A stretch of DNA of 64,000 nucleotides from an uncultured Streptococcus sp. (GTDB lineage Bacteria > Bacillota > Bacilli > Lactobacillales > Streptococcaceae): NCBI GenBank assembly GCA_934229725.1, contig CAKQDX010000003.1, positions 59,469-123,468 of the forward strand, written 5' to 3'. The notes under the pieces are model-generated. The model saw only the letters and a list, made by a program, of their open reading frames with translations, had not been told where the DNA came from and searched no databases. The position numbers were made by a program, and so were the translations under genes. Within the stretch, counting starts at the first letter, position 1; each line of letters opens with the position of its first letter. This document shows, one piece after another, positions 47,714-56,059 of the stretch.

Positions 47714-48823
47714 TTAGTCTTCAATAAAGTCTTTAAGCTGTTTACTGCGGCTTGGATGGCGCAATTTACGAAGGGCTTTCGCTTCAATCTGACGAATACG
47801 TTCACGAGTAACGTTGAAGACTTTACCAACATCTTCTAAAGTGCGCATTTTCCCATCATCAAGACCAAAACGGAGGCGAAGAACGTTTTCTTCACGGTCT
47901 GTCAAGGTATCAAGAACTTCATCCAACTGTTCACGAAGAACGACACGAGTCGTGTAATCGACTGGATTTTCAATAACTTCATCTTCGATAAAGTCACCCA
48001 AATGACTGTCATCTTCTTCACCAATAGGTGTTTCAAGTGAGACTGGTTCTTGAGCAATCTTGAGGATTTCACGGACCTTATCTGGTGTCATATCCATGCG
48101 TTCAGCGATTTGCTCAGGTGTTGGGTCTTGGCCCAACTCTTGCAAGAGGTTACGTTGCTCACGGACCAATTTATTAATGGTTTCAACCATGTGAACTGGG
48201 ATACGGATGGTACGTGCTTGGTCTGCGATGGCACGTGTGATAGCTTGACGAATCCACCATGTCGCATAAGTTGAGAACTTGAAACCTTTAGAGTAGTCAA
48301 ATTTATCAACGGCTTTCATAAGCCCCATGTTACCTTCTTGAATCAAGTCCAAGAACTGCATACCACGTCCCACATAACGTTTAGCGATTGAGACCACCAA
48401 ACGAAGGTTGGCTTCTGCCAAACGTTGTTTAGCTTCCAAGTCGCCATTTTCGACAGCGATAGCCAATTCTTTTTCCTCTTCATTACTCAAAAGAGGGACA
48501 ACCCCAATCTCTTTGAGGTACATACGGACAGGGTCATTGACCTTAGCTGAGTTTGAACCAAGAAGCTCCTCGTCTGTCAATTCCTCTGGTTTTGGTGCTT
48601 CAACAACATATTTAGATGAAGGGTTTCCATCCTTATCAGTGATAGAAATACCACCGTCTGTCAAACGTTCCAAAAGGTCATCAATACCGTCAGCATCAAG
48701 AACAAATGGGATAACCAGTTTTTCTGTGACTTCATCATCAATTGCTGTACCTGCTTTTTTGTGGTTACGAATAAAATCAGCGACTTGAACGTTAAATGCT
48801 GTATTTTGTTTTTTCTTTGCCAT
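47714..48823 (-). CDS. rpoD: Primary sigma factor RpoD (sigma-A)
   Basis: This is the housekeeping sigma-70 factor (369 residues). Region 2 shows [19 protein letters not shown] and [16 protein letters not shown], and region 4 has the helix-turn-helix [26 protein letters not shown] at the C-terminus. Region 1.1 is short, as in other Firmicutes. It starts 3 bp after dnaG with GGAG in the overlap region, the classic dnaG-rpoD pair. Confidence 0.98.
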   Translation of the reverse strand: MAKKKQNTAFNVQVADFIRNHKKAGTAIDDEVTEKLVIPFVLDADGIDDLLERLTDGGISITDKDGNPSSKYVVEAPKPEELTDEELLGSNSAKVNDPVRMYLKEIGVVPLLSNEEEKELAIAVENGDLEAKQRLAEANLRLVVSIAKRYVGRGMQFLDLIQEGNMGLMKAVDKFDYSKGFKFSTYATWWIRQAITRAIADQARTIRIPVHMVETINKLVREQRNLLQELGQDPTPEQIAERMDMTPDKVREILKIAQEPVSLETPIGEEDDSHLGDFIEDEVIENPVDYTTRVVLREQLDEVLDTLTDREENVLRLRFGLDDGKMRTLEDVGKVFNVTRERIRQIEAKALRKLRHPSRSKQLKDFIED

Positions 48824-48826
48824 GTG

Positions 48827-50638
48827 TTACTCCATATCTCGTTTTTGGGCGATAAGCATCTGCAGGGCTTCCACCGCTGCATCCACATCACCATGGTTAC
48901 TTGATTCTCTTATTTGTTTGCTTTGCTTTCGAAAGTCCAGTTCCCTCAGAAAATGATTTCTACGCTCTTCAATAGCCTGGACTTCTTCTAAACTGGTTTC
49001 AGGTGGCAAAATCTCCTCTAAAACCTGATAATAGGCTGTTTGTACCTCTTGGGGAAGCACAGACAAAGCTACCGTGTCAATCTGGCCGTCCTGCTTAAGA
49101 ACCTGATAAAGCTCCTCTAACTCAGCTGTCTGGAAGAAAAAATCATCCCGCATCCGGTAATCATTCAAGATTATAGGATGATTAAGCATGCGATGGAAGA
49201 GTTGATTTTCCGCACGACGGAGGCCTGTAATCTTAGGTGTAGATGGTAGCTTAACCGTTCCTCTAAATCCAGTACCAGAAGACTCATAACTACTATCGCC
49301 GGCAGTTGATAATTGAGCCGTCTGCTGATTTCTCAAAGTCAGGCGCTCATTGTTAACTGCTTGCTCCACTTGGAAAAAGTCAAAGTCAGGCAGTAAGTCA
49401 GCCACCTTAGAAATGTAAGAATTTTGCGCCGTCACAGATGGTGACTTGGCAATAATTTTTGCAATCTGCTCGACATAGGCAATCTCTGCTTGAAGATTAT
49501 CTACATTAGCAGGCTTTAGTTGGCCAATCCAAAATTCCACATCTGAGATGCGAGACTCGACCAAAAGTTTGCCCAAGGCCTCTTCAGATGTTTTTTGAAG
49601 GTACTCATCAGGGTCCATATTGTCTGGTATTTTAACAATATCGACCTGGAAGTCCGACAGAAGCTCCAAAGACTTGGCAATAGCATTTTGCCCAGCCTTA
49701 TCACCATCATAAGTCAGTACAATCTTTTTGGTTAGTTTGCGCAGACGATTGACATGTTCAGGCGTCAGAGCCGTCCCCATAGAAGCTACCGCATTGACCT
49801 GACCGGCCCTGTAGGCAGCAATAACATCCATGAAGCCCTCCATCAAATAGACTTCATGAGTCTTCTGAATCACTGGCTTGGCCTGATCGAGGTGGTAGAG
49901 CTCATAGGATTTATTGAAAATGCGAGTAGCTCTGGTATTTTTGTACTTAGCTTGCCCTTGTTCAATAGCTTCCTTAGTCCAAACACGACCTGAGAAACCT
50001 ATTGTCTTACCGAATTCATTTTTGAGCGGAAACATGATTCGATTTTTAAAGGTATCGAAAAGACGATTACTTTCAGAAAGATTAAAAAGACCTGATTCTG
50101 TCAGCACCTCTTCGTCGTATTTTTTAGAAACAGACTGATAGAGATAATCTGGTTCGTCAGGGGATAGACCAATCTGAAAGGTCTTAAGTAAATCGTCAGT
50201 CATGCCACGCTCATAAAGATAAGCACGCGCTGCCTCTCCTATCTTGGTCGTCATCAGGACGGCATGATAGAATTTGAGAGCATCCTCATGAAGATCATAA
50301 AAAGCTTGATTTGGAGAATGCTGCTGTTGGGCTTGCCTTGGCGCATCTATCGTAACTGCAATACCTAAGCGATCTGCCAGAACCTTGACACTTTCTTGGA
50401 AAGAAATCTGACGGTATTCTTCTAAAAATTTAAAGACATCCCCAGACTTTCCACAACCAAAGCAATGGTAAAACTGCCTGTCCTCAATAACGTTAAAAGA
50501 GGGGGTTTTCTCCTTATGGAAGGGACAAAGTCCGAGGTAATTACGACCTGCTCGATTTAGACTGACAACTTCACCAATCACGTCAACGATATTGGTGCTG
50601 CTCTTAATATCTTCTATTAAAGCTTTGTCAATTGCCAT
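48827..50638 (-). CDS. dnaG: DNA primase
   Basis: DNA primase makes RNA primers for replication. The 603 residues have the N-terminal CHC2 zinc finger (LCPFHKEKTPSF, then HCFGCGKSGD), the RNA polymerase core with TOPRIM motifs EGFMDVIAAY and LTYDGDKAGQNA, and a C-terminal helicase-binding region. Length is normal. It is the first gene of dnaG-rpoD. Confidence 0.98.
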   Translation of the reverse strand: MAIDKALIEDIKSSTNIVDVIGEVVSLNRAGRNYLGLCPFHKEKTPSFNVIEDRQFYHCFGCGKSGDVFKFLEEYRQISFQESVKVLADRLGIAVTIDAPRQAQQQHSPNQAFYDLHEDALKFYHAVLMTTKIGEAARAYLYERGMTDDLLKTFQIGLSPDEPDYLYQSVSKKYDEEVLTESGLFNLSESNRLFDTFKNRIMFPLKNEFGKTIGFSGRVWTKEAIEQGQAKYKNTRATRIFNKSYELYHLDQAKPVIQKTHEVYLMEGFMDVIAAYRAGQVNAVASMGTALTPEHVNRLRKLTKKIVLTYDGDKAGQNAIAKSLELLSDFQVDIVKIPDNMDPDEYLQKTSEEALGKLLVESRISDVEFWIGQLKPANVDNLQAEIAYVEQIAKIIAKSPSVTAQNSYISKVADLLPDFDFFQVEQAVNNERLTLRNQQTAQLSTAGDSSYESSGTGFRGTVKLPSTPKITGLRRAENQLFHRMLNHPIILNDYRMRDDFFFQTAELEELYQVLKQDGQIDTVALSVLPQEVQTAYYQVLEEILPPETSLEEVQAIEERRNHFLRELDFRKQSKQIRESSNHGDVDAAVEALQMLIAQKRDME

Positions 50639-50677
50639 CTACTCGCCCCCTATCTTACCATAATTGCATTACCCTTA

Positions 50678-50706
50678 ATTATAACATGATGAAAAATGAA
50701 AGTAAA
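50678..50706 (-). promoter_or_regulatory. Promoter of dnaG-rpoD
   Basis: Minus-strand TTTACT (50701-50706), a 17-bp spacer, then TGTTATAAT with hexamer at 50678-50683, 40 bp before dnaG. Confidence 0.65.
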
Positions 50707-50734
50707 ATAAAAATGATTTTTCTGAGCAAATCCC

Positions 50735-50763
50735 TTGTCAAGATATACAAAATCGGATAAACT
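50735..50763 (+). promoter_or_regulatory. Promoter of mscL
   Basis: TTGTCA (50735-50740), 17 bp, TAAACT (50758-50763), 36 bp before the mscL ATG. It is divergent from the dnaG promoter, only about 30 bp away. Confidence 0.7.
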
Positions 50764-50799
50764 ATTAAAAGTAAATAAAAGAAAGGAATCATTGTCAAA

Positions 50800-51180
50800 A
50801 TGATTAAAGAACTTAAAGACTTTTTGTTCAAGGGGAATGTCCTTGACCTTGCTGTAGCCGTTGTTATGGGGGCCGCTTTCAACGCTATCATCACTTCACT
50901 TGTTGGTGATATCATCACACCACTTATCCTTAACCCAGTTGTTAAGGCTGCTAACGTTGAAAACCTTTCTAAATTGTCATGGAACGGTATCGCATACGGT
51001 AGCTTCTTGAGCGCAGTAATCAACTTCATCATCGTTGGTACTACTCTCTTCTTCGTTGTTAAAGCTGCTAACCACGCTACTGCTCTTGGTAAAAAACAAG
51101 AAGAAGCTGTTGAAGAAGATCCAGCTCCATCACAAGAAGAATTGCTCGCTGAAATCCGCGACCTTCTTGCAAACAAATAA
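50800..51180 (+). CDS. mscL: Large-conductance mechanosensitive channel
   Basis: MscL is the pentameric pore that opens under membrane tension to release solutes on hypo-osmotic shock. The 126 residues begin with the amphipathic MIKELKDFLFKGNVLDLAVA, then TM1 (to ~residue 45), a short external loop, TM2 (~65-90), and a charged C-terminal helix. AAAGGAA lies rather far upstream (12 nt). It is monocistronic, with its own promoter and terminator. Confidence 0.96.
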   Translation: MIKELKDFLFKGNVLDLAVAVVMGAAFNAIITSLVGDIITPLILNPVVKAANVENLSKLSWNGIAYGSFLSAVINFIIVGTTLFFVVKAANHATALGKKQEEAVEEDPAPSQEELLAEIRDLLANK

Positions 51181-51214
51181 TCTCTATTTGTTTAACTAAA
51201 AGCATATGAAACTA

Positions 51215-51250
51215 AGATGTCTGATAATTATTAGGCATCTTTTTCTTTTT
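51215..51250 (+). terminator. Terminator of mscL
   Basis: 8-bp stem AGATGTCT/AGGCATCT (one G-T), 10-nt loop, followed by TTTTCTTTTT. Confidence 0.85.
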
Positions 51251-51286
51251 AGTAAAACCAACTGCCTTATCTATTCGCTAAAACAG

Positions 51287-51317
51287 AAAAAAACTTGAGA
51301 ATATACTCAAGCTTTTT
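51287..51317 (-). terminator. Terminator of rpsU
   Basis: Minus-strand stem CTTGAG/CTCAAG extended by A-T pairs, loop TATATT, then T7. Confidence 0.88.
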
Positions 51318-51337
51318 TGCTATAGAATCATTCTTAA

Positions 51338-51514
51338 TTAGAATTTTTTACGTTTGCGAGCTGCCTCTGATTTACGTTTACGTTTTACAGAAGGTTTTTC
51401 GTAATGTTCACGTTTACGAGCCTCTTGAAGAGTACCAGCTTTAGTCACAGAACGTTTGAAACGACGAAGAGCGTCGTCAAGTGATTCGTTTTTACGTACT
51501 ACTGTTTTTGACAT
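51338..51514 (-). CDS. rpsU: 30S ribosomal protein S21
   Basis: S21 is a 58-residue, strongly basic 30S subunit protein beginning [20 protein letters not shown] and ending in a lysine/arginine-rich tail. The frame opens at 51577, but the ATG at 51514 has the strong GGAGGTG upstream. It is a single-gene unit behind a consensus promoter. Confidence 0.97.
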   Translation of the reverse strand: MSKTVVRKNESLDDALRRFKRSVTKAGTLQEARKREHYEKPSVKRKRKSEAARKRKKF

Positions 51515-51561
51515 TGAATTCACCTCCTCAAGATAATGTAACATTTTACACGTTCTATTCA

Positions 51562-51590
51562 AGTATACAAAACTCATCTTTGTCTGTCAA
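51562..51590 (-). promoter_or_regulatory. Consensus promoter of rpsU
   Basis: Minus-strand TTGACA (51585-51590), 17 bp, TATACT (51562-51567): perfect -35, one-off -10 and optimal spacing. Confidence 0.9.
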
Positions 51591-51733
51591 GAAATATCTT
51601 TTAGGTTTCCACCTTTTGAAATCAAAGATAGGTTTTTACTTTCTCTGAGGCATGCCCTAACCTTCACTTCAAAAGCCTTGATGTATTCCTTTTTCCAACA
51701 AAGAGATTATTTAACACAACTTTCCGCCATGTT

Positions 51734-51893
51734 AAAACGCCTGAAACTTCTATAGTTTCAGGCGTTTAGTAATTTTGAGAGTCTAGGTTTGAAACCTCGT
51801 TGGGAAACGATAAGTTCCAACTTCACCTTAGGAAAGTCTCAAAAGAAGACTTCGTCTTCAAACTAACTAGAGAAATCATCTCCAGTTCCTATC
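51734..51893 (-). other. Structured 3' segment with terminator after SBP gene (element B)
   Basis: Minus-strand sequence after the stop at 51894 folds in three steps. TTTTGAGA pairs with TCTCAAAA and AGGT with ACCT as an outer helix around internal GTTGG/CCAAC pairing. Then comes a perfect 13-bp hairpin AAACGCCTGAAAC/GTTTCAGGCGTTT (51735-51767), a likely terminator. The layout and many bases match element A at 54065-54224. From 51600 to 51733 I see nothing else. Confidence 0.65.
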
Positions 51894-52694
51894 TTAGTCA
51901 ACTGCTGTGTATTTAGAAGCATCCTTGATGTACTCATCGTAAGTACCATTATCTTTCAACTTCTTGATTACTTTATTAACAGCTTTTTTCAACTTATCAT
52001 TACCTTTAGTCATGGCAACAGCTTTCGCATCTCCATCATTAACTTTAAGGGCAACACTTGCCAAAGTTAAATCTGAATTTTGTGCTACATAGCCTTCTGC
52101 TACTGGTTTTTCAAGGTCAACAGCATCAACTTGGCCAGATTTGACTTCGTTAATAGCTTCACCCATAGCTGTAAGTGATACGACTGTTGAATCTTTCAAT
52201 TGTTTCTTAGCAAGCCCTTCTTCAATAGCTCCTTTTTGAACGGCTACTTTTTTACCCTTGAAAGCATCTAAACTTGAGTAATCAGCAGCTTGATCTTTAC
52301 GTACGATGATAGCATTTTGTGTTTCGTAGTAAGGATCTGAGAAATCAAAGGTTTTCTTACGTTCAGCTGTCACTGAGATACCTGAAATGGCGATATCAGC
52401 CTTACCAGCTTGAAGACTAGAGAGGACATTGTCAAAACTCATTGTTGCCACTTCAAGTTTAACCCCGAGTTCATCGGCGATAGCTTGTGCCAATTTGATA
52501 TCTGAACCAACCACTTGGTCCTTGCCATCAATCAAGGTTTTGAACTCAAATGGTGCGTAGTCTGGGCTCACAGCTACAACAAGCTTTTTATTTTCTTTAA
52601 TGGATTCGTAAGCATCCTTTTTTGACCCACAAGCTACTAAAGTCACAGTAGCAAGGAGAGCCATAGCCCCAAGGAAAAGTTTTTTCATTTTCAT
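51894..52694 (-). CDS. Amino-acid ABC transporter substrate-binding lipoprotein (SBP 3)
   Basis: This family 3 solute-binding protein (266 residues) has a signal peptide and lipobox LVAC|G near residue 22. The mature part shows LVVAVSPDYAPFEFKTLIDG, AKADIAISGISVTAERK-type strands, and [13 protein letters not shown]. It is roughly half identical to the two paralogues at 54225 and 55033. No permease or ATPase gene is adjacent, so it presumably shares a transporter encoded elsewhere. Substrate unknown; related streptococcal proteins take polar amino acids or cystine/methionine. AGGAG precedes the ATG. Confidence 0.9.
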   Translation of the reverse strand: MKMKKLFLGAMALLATVTLVACGSKKDAYESIKENKKLVVAVSPDYAPFEFKTLIDGKDQVVGSDIKLAQAIADELGVKLEVATMSFDNVLSSLQAGKADIAISGISVTAERKKTFDFSDPYYETQNAIIVRKDQAADYSSLDAFKGKKVAVQKGAIEEGLAKKQLKDSTVVSLTAMGEAINEVKSGQVDAVDLEKPVAEGYVAQNSDLTLASVALKVNDGDAKAVAMTKGNDKLKKAVNKVIKKLKDNGTYDEYIKDASKYTAVD

Positions 52695-52730
52695 AAGAAA
52701 CTCCTGTATAAATATAATTTTTCGCTTGTT

Positions 52731-52759
52731 ATTTTACTTGAAATTAGTGATAATGTCAA
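52731..52759 (-). promoter_or_regulatory. Promoter of SBP 3 overlapping the aminotransferase stop
   Basis: Minus-strand TTGACA (52754-52759), 17 bp, TAAAAT (52731-52736). The aminotransferase stop codon TGA is inside the -35 box. Confidence 0.85.
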
Positions 52760-53865
52760 CATTTATGCAAAAATTGCGAAAGTTTTTCCAAACCCTTCTG
52801 GAGAACTTCCTTGTCACAACAATAGCCGATGCGAACATGGGATTCCTTGTCAAAACGGTTACCTGGCACAACGAGAACACCATATTTCTGAAGGAGTTCA
52901 AGAGCAAAGTCTTCAATGGGACGAGAAACCTCTAACTTAACAAATGAAGTCGACACACTAGCTGGGCGAATCCATGAAGCCTTAGGCTCATCAGCAATCC
53001 AAGCATCCATAAGAGCTATATTTTCCGTCACAATCTTACGGTTACGCTCCAAGATGGCTTCTTTATTTTGGAGGACAAGGGTCGCTACCATGTCATCAAA
53101 GACTCCAGCGCAAATCATTGTGTAATCACGATAATCTCGCAGAATAGAAGCCACCTCAGCATTAGAGGCCACCCAACCTACTCGGATACCAGGAATTGAA
53201 TAGGTTTTCGACAGACTATTGACGGTAATGCCTTTGTCATACAAGTCAACGATGGAGGGCGCTGGATGGTCAAAACTGCGATAAACCTCATCTGAGAAAA
53301 TATAGGCACCCACTTCCTCAGCAATGGCCACCAACTCCTTGAGGTAGGAAGCATCCATAAGGGCACCGGTAGGATTATTGGCATTGTTAATACAAATCAT
53401 CTTGGTATTAGGACGAATCAGGCGACGCAGTTGATCCAAATCAGGCAACCAGCCCTTATCCTCCTGAACTTCCCAGAAATCCACTTCAGCTCCTAGGGAT
53501 TTAGGAATATCATAAAGCTGTTGATAGGTGGGATACATGGAGATAAGGTGGTCTTCTGGCTCAATCAGAGCATAGAGGGCAAGCATAGTCGCACCTGTAG
53601 CCCCATTGGTTTGGAGGATATTGTCAACTGGCATATTCTTGTACAAACTTGACACCTGAGTCTTAAACTCTGGTGACCCTTCAATCCAGCCGTAATCCAT
53701 CTTTTTCCTTAAAAGTTGGCTAAAAAAAGCGTCCTTATCAACACCTGAGAGGTCAAATAATTCCTCTAGGGTAAGGGCCTTAATCGAAACACCTGCAATA
53801 TCATAAATGGCGGATTTTTCGTGGACATTAAGCCATTCTTCAACACCGAAACGTGGTAGCTTCAT
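52756..53865 (-). CDS. PLP-dependent class I/II aminotransferase
   Basis: This fold-type I aminotransferase (369 residues) has NNANNPTGALMD, FSDEVYRSF and the PLP-lysine motif SLSKTYSIPGIRVGW. It also has the C-terminal arginine-containing YGVLVVPGNRFDKESHVRIGYC. AAGGAG precedes the ATG. It lies between amino-acid-binding protein genes, which suggests a link to amino-acid use. The exact amino donor is not readable, and an aspartate-type or broad specificity is possible. Confidence 0.9.
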   Translation of the reverse strand: MKLPRFGVEEWLNVHEKSAIYDIAGVSIKALTLEELFDLSGVDKDAFFSQLLRKKMDYGWIEGSPEFKTQVSSLYKNMPVDNILQTNGATGATMLALYALIEPEDHLISMYPTYQQLYDIPKSLGAEVDFWEVQEDKGWLPDLDQLRRLIRPNTKMICINNANNPTGALMDASYLKELVAIAEEVGAYIFSDEVYRSFDHPAPSIVDLYDKGITVNSLSKTYSIPGIRVGWVASNAEVASILRDYRDYTMICAGVFDDMVATLVLQNKEAILERNRKIVTENIALMDAWIADEPKASWIRPASVSTSFVKLEVSRPIEDFALELLQKYGVLVVPGNRFDKESHVRIGYCCDKEVLQKGLEKLSQFLHKC

Positions 53866-53936
53866 TATCTCTCCTTGCTAATCTCAAGCTCTACTTTACT
53901 ACATTATTTATTGTCATTTATGACAGACTTACATTG

Positions 53937-53965
53937 ATAATACCTGTTTTTAAGATAGAATTCAA
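53937..53965 (-). promoter_or_regulatory. Promoter of the aminotransferase
   Basis: Minus-strand TTGAAT (53960-53965), 17 bp, TATTAT (53937-53942), 72 bp before the start codon. Confidence 0.75.
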
Positions 53966-53966
53966 T

Positions 53967-53991
53967 AAAAAATGGGGTATTCCCCCATTTT
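53967..53991 (-). terminator. Terminator upstream of the aminotransferase promoter
   Basis: Minus-strand stem AAAATGGGG/CCCCATTTT with a GAATA-type loop, then T's. It ends transcription from the SBP genes at 55845-54225. Confidence 0.88.
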
Positions 53992-53999
53992 AGATTTAA

Positions 54000-54224
54000 G
54001 AATGTTTTTGAAACTCTCTTAAGTTAGCCAAGCGAGCACCAAATGAGACTTCTCGCCATAATGAAAGCACCTGAACGTAATCGTTTCAGGTGCTTGGAAG
54101 TTTTTATATCTTAGGTACAAAACTTAGTCACGGAACTTCAAAGAAGTTGGCTGACGTCCGACAGCACCTAAGGAAAGTTTCTAAAAGAACTTTTATTCAA
54201 TTCATCATAGAAACTCTTTTCAGT
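54000..54224 (-). other. Structured 3' segment after SBP gene (element A)
   Basis: On the minus strand after the stop at 54225, CTTAGGT and ACCTAAG close a junction. Inside it are the hairpins GCTG-TCGGACGT-CAGC and AACTTC-TTT-GAAGTT. This is followed by an 11-bp hairpin AAGCACCTGAA/TTCAGGTGCTT (54065-54095) with a weak T-tract, and then GCGAG/CTCGC pairing further on. Element B has the same order. No known riboswitch consensus (T-box, S-box) is matched. Confidence 0.65.
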
Positions 54225-55022
54225 TTACTTACTTTGTTTGTAAGTCGATGCTTCTTTTAGCCATTGGTCAAATTTGCCTGAGTTTTTAGTCTCTTTGATG
54301 ACAGCGTTAATTTCTTTAAGCAAGTCATCTGAACCTTTACGTGTTGCAACTGCATAGGCATCTGAACCGTCTGACTTGAGGTTAAAGTTGGCAAGGGTCA
54401 AATCATCATTTTGAGAGATATACCCTTCAGCAATAGCCTTTTCCAGTACAACAGCTTGAATTTGTCCTGACTTAAGTTCATTAATCATTTCACCATTTGA
54501 AGCCAGTGAAACCACGCTAGCTTTCGGAATTTGTTTCTTAGCGACTGTTTCTTGAACAGATCCTTTTTGAGTACCGACGGTTTGTTTAGCTAGACTATCA
54601 GTGCTTGTAAAGTCATTGACCTTATCTTTCTTGACAATAACCACATTTTCAGCGGTGTAATAGCTATCAGAAAAATCATAGACTTTCTTACGCTCGTTTG
54701 TTACCGAGATCCCTGCGATGGCAATATCTGCCTTGCCACTTTGCACACTAGCTAGAACATTGTCAAAAGACATAACGGAAAATTCGACCTTGACACCTAA
54801 TTTCTTTCCGATGGCCTTGGCCAACTCGATATCTGCTCCGACCAAAGTGTCCTTGCCATTAATGAGCGTTTTGAATTCAAAAGGCGCAAACTCTGATTCA
54901 GTGGCGACAACAATTTTCTTCTTGTCCTTAATCGTTTGAGGTTTCACCCCCTGACTTCCGCTACAGGCGACCAAAACGCAGGCTGCGACTAGGGCCGTGA
55001 GCATAAACCAAAATTTCTTCAT
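54225..55022 (-). CDS. Amino-acid ABC transporter substrate-binding lipoprotein (SBP 2)
   Basis: This paralogue of SBP 1 and SBP 3 (265 residues) has signal MKKFWFMLTALVAACVLVAC, with lipobox LVAC|S. Binding-domain motifs are VVATESEFAPFEFKTLINGK, SFDNVLASVQSGKADIAIAG and YDFSDSYYTAENV. It starts 10 bp after SBP 1, forming a two-gene unit from the promoter at 55883. It is followed by structured element A. Confidence 0.9.
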   Translation of the reverse strand: MKKFWFMLTALVAACVLVACSGSQGVKPQTIKDKKKIVVATESEFAPFEFKTLINGKDTLVGADIELAKAIGKKLGVKVEFSVMSFDNVLASVQSGKADIAIAGISVTNERKKVYDFSDSYYTAENVVIVKKDKVNDFTSTDSLAKQTVGTQKGSVQETVAKKQIPKASVVSLASNGEMINELKSGQIQAVVLEKAIAEGYISQNDDLTLANFNLKSDGSDAYAVATRKGSDDLLKEINAVIKETKNSGKFDQWLKEASTYKQSK

Positions 55023-55032
55023 TGTTTACTCC

Positions 55033-55845
55033 TTATTTAGTAGGACTCTTTAGCGAGAGAGCGTAAGCGTCTTGTACAAAGCTATCAATCTTACCTTCTT
55101 TTTTGAGTTTAGTAATCACCTTGTTGACTTTAGCTTTTAGTTTATCGCTTCCCTTAGGCATGGCTACAGCATAAGCATCATTTGAATCTGATTTAAGCTT
55201 AATGTCTGACACAGCCAAGTCACTATTTTGTTCCACATAACCTTGAGCGATAGCTTTTTCGAGGACGACACCATCAACTTGACCAGACTTCAATTCATTA
55301 ATGGCTTCACCAGGTTGTGACAAAGCTACGACATTAGCACCTGATAAATTGGATTTAGCAATTTTTTCTTGGATAGAACCTTTTTGAACAGCTACAGATT
55401 TCTTAGCAAAGTCGCTGGTTTGTTTATAAGCTCCTGTGTCGTCTTTTTTAACGACAAGAACTGTTTCAGACTCATAGTAAGTATCTGAGAAATCGAAGGT
55501 TTTCTGACGTTCCTTAGTTGCCGAAATACCAGAAATGGCAATATCTGCTTTACCAGACTGAACGCTGGCTAGGACATTGTCAAAGGACATTTCAGAGAAT
55601 TTGACTTTCACACCAAGTTCATCAGCAATAGCCTTAGCAATTTCGACATCTGCACCAACGACAGTATCTTTACCATCTTGGAGGGTTTTAAATTCAAAGG
55701 GAGCAAAGTGGGGATTAAGAGCAACTGTCAAAGTTCCCTTATCCTTGACCTTGTCCAAGGTATTATTTGATGACGAACAAGCAGCTAAAGCCGTCAAAGC
55801 AAAGACTCCAGTAAGTCCCAACAAAAGTTTCTTCCATGTTTTCAT
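55033..55845 (-). CDS. Amino-acid ABC transporter substrate-binding lipoprotein (SBP 1)
   Basis: This family 3 solute-binding lipoprotein (270 residues) has lipobox LAAC|S near residue 21 and motifs LTVALNPHFAPFEFKTLQDG, SFDNVLASVQSGKADIAISG and FDFSDTYYESETV. The frame includes an in-frame TTG at 55851, but the ATG at 55845 gives the normal signal peptide. It is first in the SBP 1-SBP 2 unit behind a consensus promoter covered by a palindrome. Confidence 0.9.
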   Translation of the reverse strand: MKTWKKLLLGLTGVFALTALAACSSSNNTLDKVKDKGTLTVALNPHFAPFEFKTLQDGKDTVVGADVEIAKAIADELGVKVKFSEMSFDNVLASVQSGKADIAISGISATKERQKTFDFSDTYYESETVLVVKKDDTGAYKQTSDFAKKSVAVQKGSIQEKIAKSNLSGANVVALSQPGEAINELKSGQVDGVVLEKAIAQGYVEQNSDLAVSDIKLKSDSNDAYAVAMPKGSDKLKAKVNKVITKLKKEGKIDSFVQDAYALSLKSPTK

Positions 55846-55882
55846 AATCAATCTCTTTTCTATATTTATTAACTATGTAAGT

Positions 55883-55911
55883 ATAATAATGTATTATTAT
55901 TCATTTGTCAA
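55883..55911 (-). promoter_or_regulatory. Promoter of SBP 1-2 with palindrome over the -10
   Basis: Minus-strand TTGACA (55906-55911), 17 bp, TATTAT (55883-55888). A perfect 18-bp palindrome ATAATAAT-GT-ATTATTAT (55883-55900) covers the -10 and part of the spacer and could be an operator. Confidence 0.8.
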
Positions 55912-56019
55912 TGAAAAACTAGACTTTTATTGATTATAATTTTTATTTTTATTAATTTTTTGCTAGTTAATCACTCGAAATTTCCTTTATTTTAAGCCAT
56001 TCTATCTATTTTTTAAATA

Positions 56020-56052
56020 ATAAAAACTATTCATTCATTTGAATAAATAGTT
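56020..56052 (-). terminator. Terminator of the uvrB-Nudix unit
   Basis: Minus-strand 12-bp stem AACTATTTATTC/GAATGAATAGTT (one T-G), loop AAAT, then TTTTTATTATTT just after the Nudix stop. The AT-rich 55912-56019 shows no gene. Confidence 0.85.
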
Positions 56053-56059
56053 CATTTTA

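Noticed and set aside
50679..51176. Minus-strand ORF of 165 codons
   Set aside because: It is the antisense shadow of mscL, which has promoter, start, terminator and clear family motifs.
54000..54224. T-box or S-box riboswitch before the aminotransferase
   Set aside because: No T-box core (TGGNACCGCG-like) or SAM-I core could be found, and a separate terminator and promoter lie between this element and the aminotransferase gene.
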